Assembly (NCBI GenBank): GCA_964510205.1 | Contig: CAZEBW010000107.1 | Location: 1-10,350 of the forward strand | Reading direction: 5' to 3' | DNA from: CAZEBW01 sp964510205 | Lineage (GTDB): Bacteria > Chloroflexota > Anaerolineae > VGOG01 | DNA: 10,350 bases | Shown here: piece by piece, positions 1 through 6,643 of the stretch | Position numbering within the stretch: the stretch's first letter is position 1 | Layout of the letters: the number at the start of each line of letters is the position of its first letter | The notes under the pieces: generated by a model | What the model was told of the DNA's origin: nothing | The model's input: only the letters and a program-made list of their open reading frames with translations | Databases searched by the model: none | Made by a program: the position numbers and the translations under genes

Positions 1-25
1 AGTCCAAAGCGTCAAAGTACCAAAG
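1..25. repeat. Octamer tandem array (CAAAG type)
   Basis: Three degenerate 8-bp units (GTCCAAAG, CGTCAAAG, TACCAAAG) run up to 5 bases before the stop codon of the leftward DUF1566 gene. The array probably continues beyond the window edge. It belongs to a set of 7/8-bp arrays that occupy most gaps in this window, each with a different unit. Confidence 0.55.
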
Positions 26-29
26 ACTC

Positions 30-824
30 TCATTGTCCGCCACGGACGGGCCACACGTAGAAGGTGTTCGACTTAGCGACGGTTCTCACGTCGCCGTAGT
101 CCAGGTACATGACCCAGGCGTAGGCCGTGGCGTCCGCCTCGGTAGTACTCGACCAGTAGAAGTACGACTGGACGCCGGTGAAGGGGCCACTCCCACAGCC
201 CGTTCCAAGCGTGTCCGGCAAAGCGGGGTTGTAACAACCGTAATGGACCAGGCTCTGCATCTCCCGCACGTTCGGCAGCCGCCAGTCGCCTTCGACGGAG
301 CCGTCGGTAAGGCCGCACTCGCCACTATTCAGGGTATTCGCCGCTTCTAAGGCCGGATAGGTCGGCCCTGTATCTTCCCATTCCTTCGTTCCAAGGCAAT
401 CGGCATCCTTCAACCAGATCAGCCCCGTCAGGTTGTCGGTCACGGTGCCGTCGCTGTTGTCCGTAAAGCGCGGGTTGGGCCAGGTTACGCCTTTTTCCAG
501 GTCACCGTCATCTCCCGTAGCATACGATGCGGTCTGCCCAGTCTTGGCTGGCCGGGAGCGCTCGCTCGCCAGGTCGTATATCTGATTAAGCGTCTTCATC
601 GTGCCCGTCGGTGGCCCGCTGTCTGGTTCCGTGAACGTCATCGAGATGGCCGCCGTGCCATCGTTGATGCGGTCATAGACCTGCTGCAGGGTGTACATCT
701 GCGACGCGGAGTCCGTGGGGCCGCTGGGAGAATCAGTGCTCCCGGCCAGCACGAATACCGCCGATGCGAGCAACACTCCCGCCGCGATTCCGACTATTGC
801 GATTAGCATGTACTTGTTGCGCAT
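30..824 (-). CDS. Exported DUF1566 / Lcl C-terminal domain protein
   Basis: This 264-residue protein has an N-terminal hydrophobic segment at about residues 5-27, acting as a signal peptide or anchor. A Ser/Pro-rich stretch and two short repeats follow (YTLQQVYDRI near 44-53, KTLNQIYDLA near 77-86). The C-terminal half carries the hallmarks of the DUF1566 (Legionella collagen-like protein C-terminal) domain: FTDNSDGTVTDNLTGLIW (about 120-137), GDWRLPNVREMQSL (179-192), YWSSTT (223-228) and the terminal WPVRGG. Cysteines at 143, 170, 197 and 210 could form disulfides outside the cell. The family is common in surface proteins of environmental bacteria; its molecular role is not firmly known and may be adhesion or ligand binding. 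The start is fixed by a strong AAAAGGAGG ribosome site 6 bases upstream. Family assignment is firm, function is open. Confidence 0.87.
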   Translation of the reverse strand: MRNKYMLIAIVGIAAGVLLASAVFVLAGSTDSPSGPTDSASQMYTLQQVYDRINDGTAAISMTFTEPDSGPPTGTMKTLNQIYDLASERSRPAKTGQTASYATGDDGDLEKGVTWPNPRFTDNSDGTVTDNLTGLIWLKDADCLGTKEWEDTGPTYPALEAANTLNSGECGLTDGSVEGDWRLPNVREMQSLVHYGCYNPALPDTLGTGCGSGPFTGVQSYFYWSSTTEADATAYAWVMYLDYGDVRTVAKSNTFYVWPVRGGQ

Positions 825-830
825 CTTAAA

Positions 831-839
831 CCTCCTTTT
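831..839 (-). promoter_or_regulatory. Strong Shine-Dalgarno of the DUF1566 gene
   Basis: Read leftward, AAAAGGAGG lies 6 bases before the ATG at 824. It supports that start and suggests efficient translation. Confidence 0.8.
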
Positions 840-853
840 GATTTCTTAGATTT

Positions 854-874
854 TACGTTTCACGTTTCACGTTT
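854..874. repeat. Heptamer tandem array (CACGTTT)
   Basis: Three 7-bp units (TACGTTT, CACGTTT, CACGTTT) lie just upstream of the ribosome site of the DUF1566 gene, in its probable 5' leader or promoter zone. Confidence 0.7.
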
Positions 875-1035
875 GACTTCCGTTTGGTTTCTCTTCCGCG
901 ACCCACCCCCTTTCCAGGCTTGCGGCCAGGCAAACAAAAACGCCAATCGCAGGCGCTCATGAAGCACCTAACACTGGCGTTGCGCGTAGTTATTGGTCAG
1001 GCGTGCGAAGCTGCTGCCACTTTTCAGGGCATAGG

Positions 1036-1056
1036 GCTGATAGCTGGTAGCTGGTC
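1036..1056. repeat. Heptamer tandem array (GCTGGTA)
   Basis: Three 7-bp units (GCTGATA, GCTGGTA, GCTGGTC) stand in tandem inside the gene-free stretch. Confidence 0.6.
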
Positions 1057-1290
1057 TACCACCGCTGGCTCCTTTTCAGGATCAGTCTTCAACCTGAAGT
1101 TGTGATATAAGTGGTAGCGGCCCAACTGTATCTCGACTACCCTTTTTGCGGGGCAATCGCCATTGTAACACATGATGGTGAATAACGCAAATCAGAACCG
1201 CTTCATTTCGGCCTGTTTAGGCCGATTCTGACGGACACTGAGGGCTTTGAGGTTGCCTGCGTGCAATGCTCGTCGGGGTGAGCGGCAGGT

Positions 1291-1369
1291 TGTCAACGAA
1301 TGGGGCAACCAATAAACGAATGACATACCGGCAAAGCTTATTCGTTTATTCGTTCGGTATTCGTTGACA
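1291..1369. repeat. Nested double inverted repeat (ATTCGTT type)
   Basis: Two perfect 11-bp inverted pairs are nested in A-B-B'-A' order. TGTCAACGAAT (1291-1301) pairs with 1359-1369, and AATAAACGAAT (1311-1321) pairs with 1340-1350. The inner loop is 18 bases, with bulges of 9 and 8 bases between the stems. The right half also reads as an octamer array (TTATTCGT at 1338-1345 and 1346-1353). It lies 5 bases past the stop of the leftward 108-aa gene, so a transcript could fold here and end or be stabilised. There is no clear U tract, so I do not call it an intrinsic terminator. Confidence 0.75.
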
Positions 1370-1374
1370 GAAGG

Positions 1375-1701
1375 CTACCGGCCGTCCGCTGCCCGCTCCA
1401 GTTGGGTGCTGAAGTCAGTCAGGGTAACGTCCAGCAGGGCGTGGTTGAACAGGTCTCTCAGGGTGTCCAGGTCGTCTATCGTCTCCAGTTGGTCTGCCAG
1501 AGGCTTCTCCCTCTGCCGTGATAGCCCAAAGCGAGCCCGCAAGACCTGCAGGATGCTCTCCTGAAGCCCTTGTTGACGCCCTTGCTCAAGCCCCCGCTGA
1601 AGCCCTTGCTGACGCCCTTGCTGAAGCCCTTCTTCAAGAATCTGATTGTACCAGGGTGATTCACGCAGGATGTGTTTGCTACTGATGTCCGCTTTGCCCA
1701 T
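1375..1701 (-). CDS. Short Rpn/DUF4351-like tail protein, probable internally deleted remnant
   Basis: This 108-residue product begins MGKADISSKHILRESPWYNQILEEG. A run of tetrads follows (LQQG, RQQG, LQRG, LEQG, RQQG, residues about 26-45), then a helical tail ending in LERAADGR. The Gln/Glu-Gly tetrads with a following VLRARFG-type segment are typical of the C-terminal tails of Rpn-like (PD-(D/E)XK, putative transposase/recombination-promoting) proteins. The usual 150-200 residue nuclease core, with its acidic catalytic residues, is absent. The start resembles the N-terminus of such proteins, so the gene may be a head joined to a tail by internal deletion. A weak AGGGA site precedes the ATG. 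It could be an expressed short paralogue; activity as a nuclease is not expected. Confidence 0.6.
   Translation of the reverse strand: MGKADISSKHILRESPWYNQILEEGLQQGRQQGLQRGLEQGRQQGLQESILQVLRARFGLSRQREKPLADQLETIDDLDTLRDLFNHALLDVTLTDFSTQLERAADGR
1561..1632 (-). repeat. 12-bp in-frame tandem repeat encoding (L/R)xxG tetrads
   Basis: Six consecutive 12-bp units of the CTGAAGCCCTTG type (plus-strand reading) encode the Gln/Arg-Gly tetrads of the 108-aa protein. As the unit is a multiple of three, copy number can change without a frameshift. Confidence 0.85.
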
Positions 1702-1756
1702 TGTGGTCCCTATTCTACTACACCTGGCGCGAATTTGCAGGCAGGAGACATCATTA

Positions 1757-1779
1757 CTCGTCGCCTCGTCCCTCGTTGC
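1757..1779. repeat. Octamer-like array (CTCGTCGC)
   Basis: The units CTCGTCGC, CTCGTCC and CTCGTTGC (8, 7 and 8 bp) end 7 bases past the stop of the leftward synthase gene. A 12-base stretch here (1770-1781) recurs as its reverse complement inside the GAATGAGG array at 4687-4698. Confidence 0.5.
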
Positions 1780-1786
1780 CTACCCC

Positions 1787-2971
<1,185 letters not shown>

Positions 2972-2980
2972 GATGGTTGT

Positions 2981-2987
2981 CCTCCTT
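2981..2987 (-). promoter_or_regulatory. Shine-Dalgarno deciding the synthase start
   Basis: Read leftward, AAGGAGG lies 9 bases before the ATG at 2971. The alternative start at 3061 has no such site, and its extra 30 codons run through the octamer array. Confidence 0.8.
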
Positions 2988-2990
2988 GAG

Positions 2991-3044
2991 TCGGTGGATT
3001 GGTAAGTTCGTAGATTCGTAGACTCGTGGATTCGTAGATTGGGG
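2991..3044. repeat. Octamer tandem array (TTCGTAGA)
   Basis: About six to seven 8-bp units (TCGGTGGA, TTGGTAAG, TTCGTAGA, TTCGTAGA, CTCGTGGA, TTCGTAGA, then TTGGGG) sit immediately upstream of the synthase ribosome site. A second octamer array of related, opposite-strand sequence lies at 3299-3327 beyond the MITE. GGATTGGTAA (2996-3005) pairs with TTACCAGTCC (3323-3332) at 9 of 10 positions, so the two arrays may have formed one imperfect hairpin before insertion. Confidence 0.8.
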
Positions 3045-3053
3045 AACGGTGTC

Positions 3054-3290
3054 CTAGCCACCTATCACTTTTGGCACAGTCCGTCAGCGACTCGCATTCG
3101 GGGCAGCTACCCAACTGTAATCAAAGCTGCAACCGTGTCATTGCGAGCCGAAGGCGAAGCAATCTCCTACCAGCAATTTGGGGATTGCTTCGTCGCTGCA
3201 GCCGCTTCGCTTCCTGCGCTCCTCGCAATGACAAAAGAGACATCGGTTCACGCTTGAAGTGGCACTCACAGCAAAGTGATAGGTAGCTAA
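3054..3290. mobile_element. MITE-like element, 237 bp, with TIRs and 9-bp target duplication
   Basis: The ends form an inverted repeat. CTAGCCACCTATCACTTT (3054-3071) matches the reverse complement of 3273-3290 at 16 of 18 positions. Directly outside each end is the identical 9-mer AACGGTGTC (3045-3053 and 3291-3299), as expected for a target-site duplication. No transposase is encoded, so movement would need an enzyme supplied in trans. A 9-bp duplication fits several IS families, IS4 and IS1 among them, but I cannot assign a parent. The interior carries a separate palindrome. The element separates the DUF7309-like gene from the synthase gene, both read leftward. Confidence 0.82.
3136..3233. 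repeat. GTCATTGCGAG-type palindromic repeat nested inside the MITE
   Basis: TGTCATTGCGAG (3136-3147) is perfectly complementary to 3222-3233. Further in, CGAAGCAATC (3155-3164) pairs with GATTGCTTCG (3183-3192). Elements of this GTCATTGCGAG...GAAGCAATC form are familiar intergenic palindromes in diverse bacteria, where they yield spurious VIASRR...APRNDK peptides. Its place inside the TIRs suggests that it inserted into a MITE or moves as part of it. Confidence 0.8.
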
Positions 3291-3298
3291 AACGGTGT

Positions 3299-3327
3299 CT
3301 ACCAATCTACCAATCTACCAAATTACC
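3299..3327. repeat. Octamer tandem array (CTACCAAT)
   Basis: Three 8-bp units (CTACCAAT, CTACCAAT, CTACCAAA) and a partial TTACC start at the last base of the right target duplication. They end 21 bases past the stop of the leftward DUF7309-like gene. The array is roughly the reverse complement of the TTCGTAGA array at 2991-3044. Confidence 0.8.
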
Positions 3328-3348
3328 AGTCCTCCAGCAAACGATGGA

Positions 3349-4398
3349 TCAGGCCAGGTCGGTCATGCCCATGAACTGTCCCAGGGCGAAGCGGGCGTTT
3401 CTCAGCGCTTCCAGTTCGTCCACCAGATACAGCTCGATCCCCAGGCGGGAGGTGATGGGCTCCAGCAGATCGTAGGCCACCTCCCTTTCGACCCACAGCT
3501 CAGCCGGCAGCTTTTTCAGCCGCTCGGCCAGAGCCACAAACCGCCAGGGGAACTCGGCCAGATAGTTCTCAGGGTGGGCCAGGTCGCTGCCAAAGATGAA
3601 GCCCGATCGGTGATCCACGGTCATGGTCAGGTAGGGGTAGTATGGTCTGTCTTCTTTTTTCTCCTGCACAGCAGTGGGCGACAGGAAAAAGTCCATCTCC
3701 CAGATGGCATCCATGAACGGGGTCGCGTTCTTGAGTCTGGCCAGACGCAGCTCGTCCATGGGCACGTCGGAGAGATAGTCGTCTTCCAGCAGGGCAGGCT
3801 CCAGCCAGGCATCTCTCCAGGAGAGGCCCTCCTCCGTTTCCTCCGGCGTCCTGACGAACCAGAGCTCATCCTGGGGTGGATCGAAGAGAGCGGGATCCTC
3901 CCGGAAGCGCGGGCAGACTTCTGTGGCCTGTTGCAGGGCCAGGGTGAGGAAGCGGGCTTCGTCGGCCGTCAGGTGCCAGGGGTGGTATGCCGGCCGGTAG
4001 CTGCGGAACAGCGGCCAAGCGTTTCGCCCCCGGAACTTCAGGCCCAGGCTCTTGATCACCTCCCGGTCCTCTTTGGCTACCTCTTCTCTGCTGCCGAACG
4101 AGGCCATCAGGCACTTCTGCGACATGAGCTCCTCAAAGGCTTCCGTAGGATCCAGCGGAGGCTCGGATGCGATGCGCATGTAGCTTTCCAGCCCCTCGCT
4201 GCCCAGGTACAGAGCCAGGGCAAACATCTCTCCCAAAGCCCCCATGATGCAGCAGTAGCCAATCTCCCCTGTGACCGGATCCTGCACCCCGAAAAGGTCC
4301 GAGTCATACATCCAGGTCCAGGCCTCGATCTCTTTGAACTCCAGCGCCGCCTGGTAGAGCGCCTCCCAGTCGGCTTTGGTTGGTGGTGCTTCTTGCAT
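3349..4398 (-). CDS. Conserved hypothetical, DUF7309/DUF6930-like
   Basis: This 349-residue soluble protein has no signal or membrane segment. The N-terminal half shows a pattern I associate with the DUF7309 family: W(T)WMYDSDLFGVQDPVTGEIGYC (about 27-49), IMGALGEMFALALYLGSEGLE, then LGLKFRGRNAWPLFRSYRPAYHPWHL. The C-terminal half (PYLTMTVDHRSGFIFGSDLAHPENY...WVEREVAYDLLEPITSRLGIELYLVDELEAL) resembles DUF6930. No catalytic motif is evident and the function is unknown. The ATG at 4422 precedes the ribosome site and is unlikely. The ATG at 4398 sits 9 bases from AGGAGG, while the one at 4404 sits only 3 bases away, so 4398 is preferred. A strong promoter lies at 4447-4475. Domain names are from memory and moderately certain. 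Confidence 0.75.
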   Translation of the reverse strand: MQEAPPTKADWEALYQAALEFKEIEAWTWMYDSDLFGVQDPVTGEIGYCCIMGALGEMFALALYLGSEGLESYMRIASEPPLDPTEAFEELMSQKCLMASFGSREEVAKEDREVIKSLGLKFRGRNAWPLFRSYRPAYHPWHLTADEARFLTLALQQATEVCPRFREDPALFDPPQDELWFVRTPEETEEGLSWRDAWLEPALLEDDYLSDVPMDELRLARLKNATPFMDAIWEMDFFLSPTAVQEKKEDRPYYPYLTMTVDHRSGFIFGSDLAHPENYLAEFPWRFVALAERLKKLPAELWVEREVAYDLLEPITSRLGIELYLVDELEALRNARFALGQFMGMTDLA

Positions 4399-4407
4399 GT
4401 TCATGGT

Positions 4408-4413
4408 CCTCCT
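4408..4413 (-). promoter_or_regulatory. Shine-Dalgarno deciding the DUF7309-like start
   Basis: AGGAGG (read leftward) lies 9 bases before the ATG at 4398 and 3 before the ATG at 4404. It lies downstream of the ATG at 4422, which excludes that upstream start. Confidence 0.75.
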
Positions 4414-4446
4414 GTGTTGCACGCTTTGTTGTGTAGTACTGCATCC

Positions 4447-4475
4447 AGTATAGCATAGTGCTCCTGTTTCGTCAA
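4447..4475 (-). promoter_or_regulatory. Sigma70-type promoter with extended -10, leftward
   Basis: On the minus strand, TTGACG (4470-4475) and TATACT (4447-4452) are separated by exactly 17 bases, and a TG dinucleotide one base before the -10 makes an extended -10. Transcription would start near 4440, leaving a leader of about 40 bases before the ATG at 4398. It is probably the promoter of the DUF7309-like gene and possibly, by read-through, the synthase gene. Confidence 0.8.
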
Positions 4476-4482
4476 GGGCGGC

Positions 4483-4511
4483 TTGAAATTATGGGCAAAA
4501 GGTGTTAAAAT
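4483..4511 (+). promoter_or_regulatory. Sigma70-type promoter, rightward
   Basis: TTGAAA (4483-4488) and TAAAAT (4506-4511) are separated by 17 bases. Transcription would start near 4518, about 20 bases before the GTG at 4537. Its -35 lies only 7 bases from the -35 of the leftward promoter, so polymerases at the two sites would interfere. It probably drives the receiver-like remnant, the methyltransferase and the GNAT genes. Confidence 0.7.
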
Positions 4512-4536
4512 GGGTTAGCATCACGATGGGGGCAAG

Positions 4537-4803
4537 GTGAGTGAGATCTTGGTCATCGCTGGCGAATGGAAGGCGCGTGCTCTCATCATGGCTCAGCTCT
4601 CGGAGGAGGGCTGGCAGGTCAGAGCTCTGCGGACGATCGAAGAGGCCATCCTGCTGCTGGGACGGAGGCTGATAGAGCCCCGAATGAGGCAACGAGGGAA
4701 TGAGGGAATGAGGAGCACGAGCGAGAGGAGGAGGTATCTATCATGCAAATACGAGGTGGGATTCAAAGACGGGGATTTGGCAATCCCCTCAGAGCAATTC
4801 TGA
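4537..4803 (+). pseudogene. Truncated response-regulator receiver-like ORF
   Basis: From a GTG start, the first 47 or so residues (MSEILVIAGEWKARALIMAQLSEEGWQVRALRTIEEAILLLGRR) look like the first two beta-alpha units of a receiver domain. At IEPR (codons ending near 4682) the sequence changes to the octamer array GAATGAGG. The remaining frame encodes Arg/Ser/Glu-rich residues with no family resemblance and then overlaps the methyltransferase gene by 61 bases in another frame. The phospho-acceptor region and C-terminal half of a receiver (normally about 120 residues) are missing. A G-rich stretch precedes the GTG weakly, and the promoter at 4483-4511 fits this start. It may still be translated as a leader peptide for the methyltransferase. 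The receiver assignment is an inference from pattern. Confidence 0.5.
4682..4713. repeat. Octamer tandem array (GAATGAGG)
   Basis: Four 8-bp units (GAATGAGG, CAACGAGG, GAATGAGG, GAATGAGG) are followed by degenerate copies to about 4729. The array merges into the AGGAGGAGG ribosome site of the methyltransferase, so array-like sequence may have supplied that site. It coincides with the point where the receiver-like ORF loses similarity. Confidence 0.8.
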
Positions 4804-5582
4804 AGCCGCTAATGGTAGTCATAGCCCTGGCAGCTCTGCTGGGCCTTATCTTTCTCGCGGCTTGCGCCCAGGCAACCCCTCCACCGACTCCTACACTGGA
4901 GATGCCTTCGCCAACGCCAGAGCCATCTTCGGCGCCCACAGTGGTCGTGGACAGCCGCTATGAGGCGAGGCAGCGGATGGTTGCGTCTCAGATCCGCGCC
5001 AGAGGGGTGTCCGACGAGGCCGTCCTGGAAGCCATGGAGACGGTGCCCCGCCACGAGTTCGTGCCCGCCCAATACCAGGCGCAGGCCTACGCCGACCATC
5101 CCCTCCCCATCGGCTACGGCCAGACCATCTCCCAGCCCTACATCGTGGCCTGGATGACCGAGCTGTTGGAGATAGAACAGGGTGACGAAGTTCTGGAGAT
5201 CGGCACCGGCTCGGGTTACCAAGCGGCGGTGCTGGCCGAGGTCACAGATCAAGTCTACAGCGTGGAGATCATCGAAGAGCTGGAGAAGAGCGCGGAGGAG
5301 AGGCTGAGCAGGCTGGGCTACGATCAGGTGAAGGTCAAGCACGCCGATGGCTACTACGGCTGGGAGGAACACGCCCCCTACGACGCCATCATCGTCACCT
5401 GCGCCCCCGATCACGTCCCCCAATCCCTGGTCCAGCAGTTGAAGGACGGCGGGCGGATGGTCCTGCCCGTGGGACCGCCGGGCGGCTACCAGAGCCTCTG
5501 GCTGATCACCAAACAGGGCGATCAGGTGCTTTCCAAGAACCTGGGCGGCGTCCGCTTCGTGCCCCTGACGGGGGAGCACTGA
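4743..5582 (+). CDS. pcm: Protein-L-isoaspartate O-methyltransferase, lipoprotein form
   Basis: This 279-residue enzyme belongs to the PCMT family, which uses S-adenosylmethionine to methylate isoaspartyl residues in damaged proteins and so start their repair. Visible motifs are RHEFVP (103-108), the substrate-site loop GYGQTISQP (124-132), the SAM-binding VLEIGTGSGYQ (150-160), the acidic end of strand 2 near SVEII (173-177), and LKDGGRMVLPVG (233-244). A hydrophobic N-terminus with lipobox LAAC (38-41, Cys41) and a Thr/Pro-rich stalk to about residue 66 precede the catalytic domain, so export and lipidation are predicted. That location is odd for a SAM enzyme, though similar extended forms exist. 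The start at 4743 has AGGAGGAGG at 8 bases. An internal Met24 would give a shorter, more usual lipoprotein signal. Confidence 0.93.
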   Translation: MQIRGGIQRRGFGNPLRAILKPLMVVIALAALLGLIFLAACAQATPPPTPTLEMPSPTPEPSSAPTVVVDSRYEARQRMVASQIRARGVSDEAVLEAMETVPRHEFVPAQYQAQAYADHPLPIGYGQTISQPYIVAWMTELLEIEQGDEVLEIGTGSGYQAAVLAEVTDQVYSVEIIEELEKSAEERLSRLGYDQVKVKHADGYYGWEEHAPYDAIIVTCAPDHVPQSLVQQLKDGGRMVLPVGPPGGYQSLWLITKQGDQVLSKNLGGVRFVPLTGEH

Positions 5583-5617
5583 GTTTCGGGTTTCGAGTGC
5601 GGAGTTTCGAGTTCGCA
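5583..5617. repeat. Heptamer tandem array (GTTTCGA)
   Basis: Five 7-bp units (GTTTCGG, GTTTCGA, GTGCGGA, GTTTCGA, GTTCGCA) start right after the methyltransferase stop codon and run up to the small ORF at 5633. Confidence 0.8.
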
Positions 5618-5632
5618 ACAGAAAGGTCTGAG

Positions 5633-5767
5633 ATGTCGCTAGTCTCCATGATCATCGCCGACCGCATGGAGTCGCTGACCCAGTACTACGACCGCTACGG
5701 CTTCGTCCTGGGCTACATGTATCAGAGCAGCACGCCGGTGATCTACTGGAAGAGAATCTGGAGATAG
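5633..5767 (+). pseudogene. Small ORF resembling the C-terminus of a GNAT acetyltransferase
   Basis: The 44-residue product (MSLVSMIIADRMESLTQYYDR... ending YWKRIWR) has the YYDRYGFVLGYMY pattern found at the end of GNAT domains, where an aromatic pair and a Gly-Phe follow the last helix. The acetyl-CoA loop is absent, so this is probably the end of a decayed acetyltransferase whose front was lost near the heptamer array. An AAAGG stretch about 6 bases before the ATG could still allow translation. Its stop codon lies 2 bases before the next ATG, and the GGAG site for that gene is inside it, so translation of the two may be coupled. It may alternatively be a real small gene. Confidence 0.5.
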
Positions 5768-5769
5768 AA

Positions 5770-6354
5770 ATGCGCTTGAGAGGTAAAAAGGTTATCATTC
5801 GTCCTATGATCAGGGAGGATGTGGATAGGATGGCGGCCTGGCGGCCTTTTGCTGATCCGCTGTACGCTCTGTGGAACAGGCCGCAGCTCAGCAGCGAGGG
5901 GGACATCTGGTTTGAAGCGCAGGCCAACGACCCCAGCCGACGGTGGTACGCCATTGAGGACCTGGCGGGTCGTCTGGTCGGACGGCTGAGCCTGCGGCGC
6001 ATAAAACGGCGCAAGTCGGCTCATCTGGGCATTGCCCTGGGAGGCGAGTACGTGGGCCAGGGCTACGGCACCGATGCCATCCGCACCTTTTTGCCCCACT
6101 ACTTTCAGGAGCTGGGCTTCGAAACGCTTTATCTGGACGTGGCCGCTCCCAACAGGCGAGCCATCCGCTGCTATGAGAAGTGCGGCTTCAAGCACGTTCG
6201 CAGCCGCTATCGGGGAGTCGGCAGCGACGGGCGTTTGGCTTTTCTGGAGGACGATGTGTATCGCGACATAAGACGGTTCTTCAAAAAGAAGAAAGGGCGC
6301 AACGTGGTCCTGTTCTACGACATGAAGATCGAGAGGGAGGACTTGAGGCTGTAA
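5770..6354 (+). CDS. GNAT N-acetyltransferase, RimJ/RimL-like
   Basis: This 194-residue soluble protein transfers an acetyl group from acetyl-CoA to an amine; the substrate is not identifiable. Features are an N-terminal VIIRPMIREDVDRMAAW typical of the RimJ/RimL-like branch, the acetyl-CoA loop GQGYGT (96-101) within GIALGGEYVGQGYGTDAI, and APNRRAIRCYEKCGF (126-140) with Asn128 and Tyr135 in the usual positions. The C-terminus is long and basic (RRFFKKKKGR, 168-177) and ends with FYDMKIEREDL. A GGAGA site overlaps the end of the preceding small ORF. It probably shares the rightward transcript with the methyltransferase. Possible targets include ribosomal proteins, small molecules or antibiotics. 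Confidence 0.88.
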   Translation: MRLRGKKVIIRPMIREDVDRMAAWRPFADPLYALWNRPQLSSEGDIWFEAQANDPSRRWYAIEDLAGRLVGRLSLRRIKRRKSAHLGIALGGEYVGQGYGTDAIRTFLPHYFQELGFETLYLDVAAPNRRAIRCYEKCGFKHVRSRYRGVGSDGRLAFLEDDVYRDIRRFFKKKKGRNVVLFYDMKIEREDLRL

Positions 6355-6422
6355 GAGATAGACACCGAGACCGTTAGGAGCTGTTAAGAAATAACTTCCC
6401 GTTTCTGAAGCTATCGGTCACC

Positions 6423-6643
6423 GTAGGGCAGGTTGGCGGCGGGGTAGACATGGAGCCGTCTTGTAGCGGCCACGTGCGTCGCAGTCACATCCATCAAGGC
6501 AAGCCCAGCAAAGCCGCCTACCTGCCGCCCCGCGAAACGGCAGGTTGGCCGCTTGCTCGGTTTTGCCAAAGGGAATCCAAGCGTCTGCCACGACCCACCG
6601 GCGTCCCACTGTCTCGGTGAGAGTCGCGGCCAACCTGCCCTAC
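6423..6643. repeat. 221-bp palindromic element with four GGCAGGTTGGC cores
   Basis: GTAGGGCAGGTTGGC (6423-6437) is a perfect inverse of 6629-6643; including flanks, 18 of 19 bases match (6423-6441 / 6625-6643). Inside, a second pair lies back to back: GCCTACCTGCCG (6516-6527) and CGGCAGGTTGGC (6538-6549), with a 10-base loop. The cores therefore run forward, reverse, forward, reverse, with about 78 bases inside each outer pair. I see no target duplication and no coding capacity. The right end lies 6 bases before the AGGAGG site of the following gene, so the element forms most of that gene's upstream region. Confidence 0.75.

Larger units (their letters stand above)
842..1374. other. Gene-free stretch with repeats, no convincing CDS
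   Basis: I see no gene with recognisable protein features here; open frames are short and resemble nothing I know. The stretch holds the CACGTTT array, a 7-bp inverted repeat (939-945 / 975-981), a GCTGATA-type heptamer array (1036-1056), a 7-bp stem with a 4-base loop (1208-1214 / 1219-1225) lacking a T tract, and the nested inverted repeat at 1291-1369. It may contain decayed genes. The promoter of the DUF1566 gene should lie in its left part, but no good -35/-10 pair is visible. Confidence 0.5.

Noticed and set aside
965..982. Integron attC-like core (ACCTAAC / GTTAGGT)
   Set aside because: Only one core site is present; no partner GTTRRRY lies at the required distance, and there is no integrase or cassette structure.
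884..1105. Possible 73-residue rightward gene
   Set aside because: There is no ribosome site or family resemblance, and its end runs through a heptamer array (1036-1056).
1208..1225. TCGGCCT-GTTT-AGGCCGA hairpin as an intrinsic terminator
   Set aside because: No T tract follows the stem on either strand and no gene ends beside it.
3071..3286. Short rightward ORFs across the MITE as a transposase remnant
   Set aside because: The VIASRRRSNLL...APRNDK peptide is the usual spurious translation of the GTCATTGCGAG palindrome.
2991..3327. CRISPR array
   Set aside because: The units are 8 bp and contiguous, without spacers, and no cas gene is present.
3295..4458. Long rightward open frame of 387 codons opposite the DUF7309-like gene
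   Set aside because: The leftward frame has family-like motifs, a good ribosome site and a strong promoter. The antisense product has no recognisable feature.
4743..4815. Twin-arginine export signal (RRGFG) in the methyltransferase N-terminus
   Set aside because: The arginines are followed by more than ten non-hydrophobic or mixed residues before the hydrophobic core, and the lipobox fits the Sec/lipoprotein route better.
4809..5618. Leftward open frame of 269 codons opposite the methyltransferase gene
   Set aside because: It is a shadow of the PCMT gene with no motif of its own.
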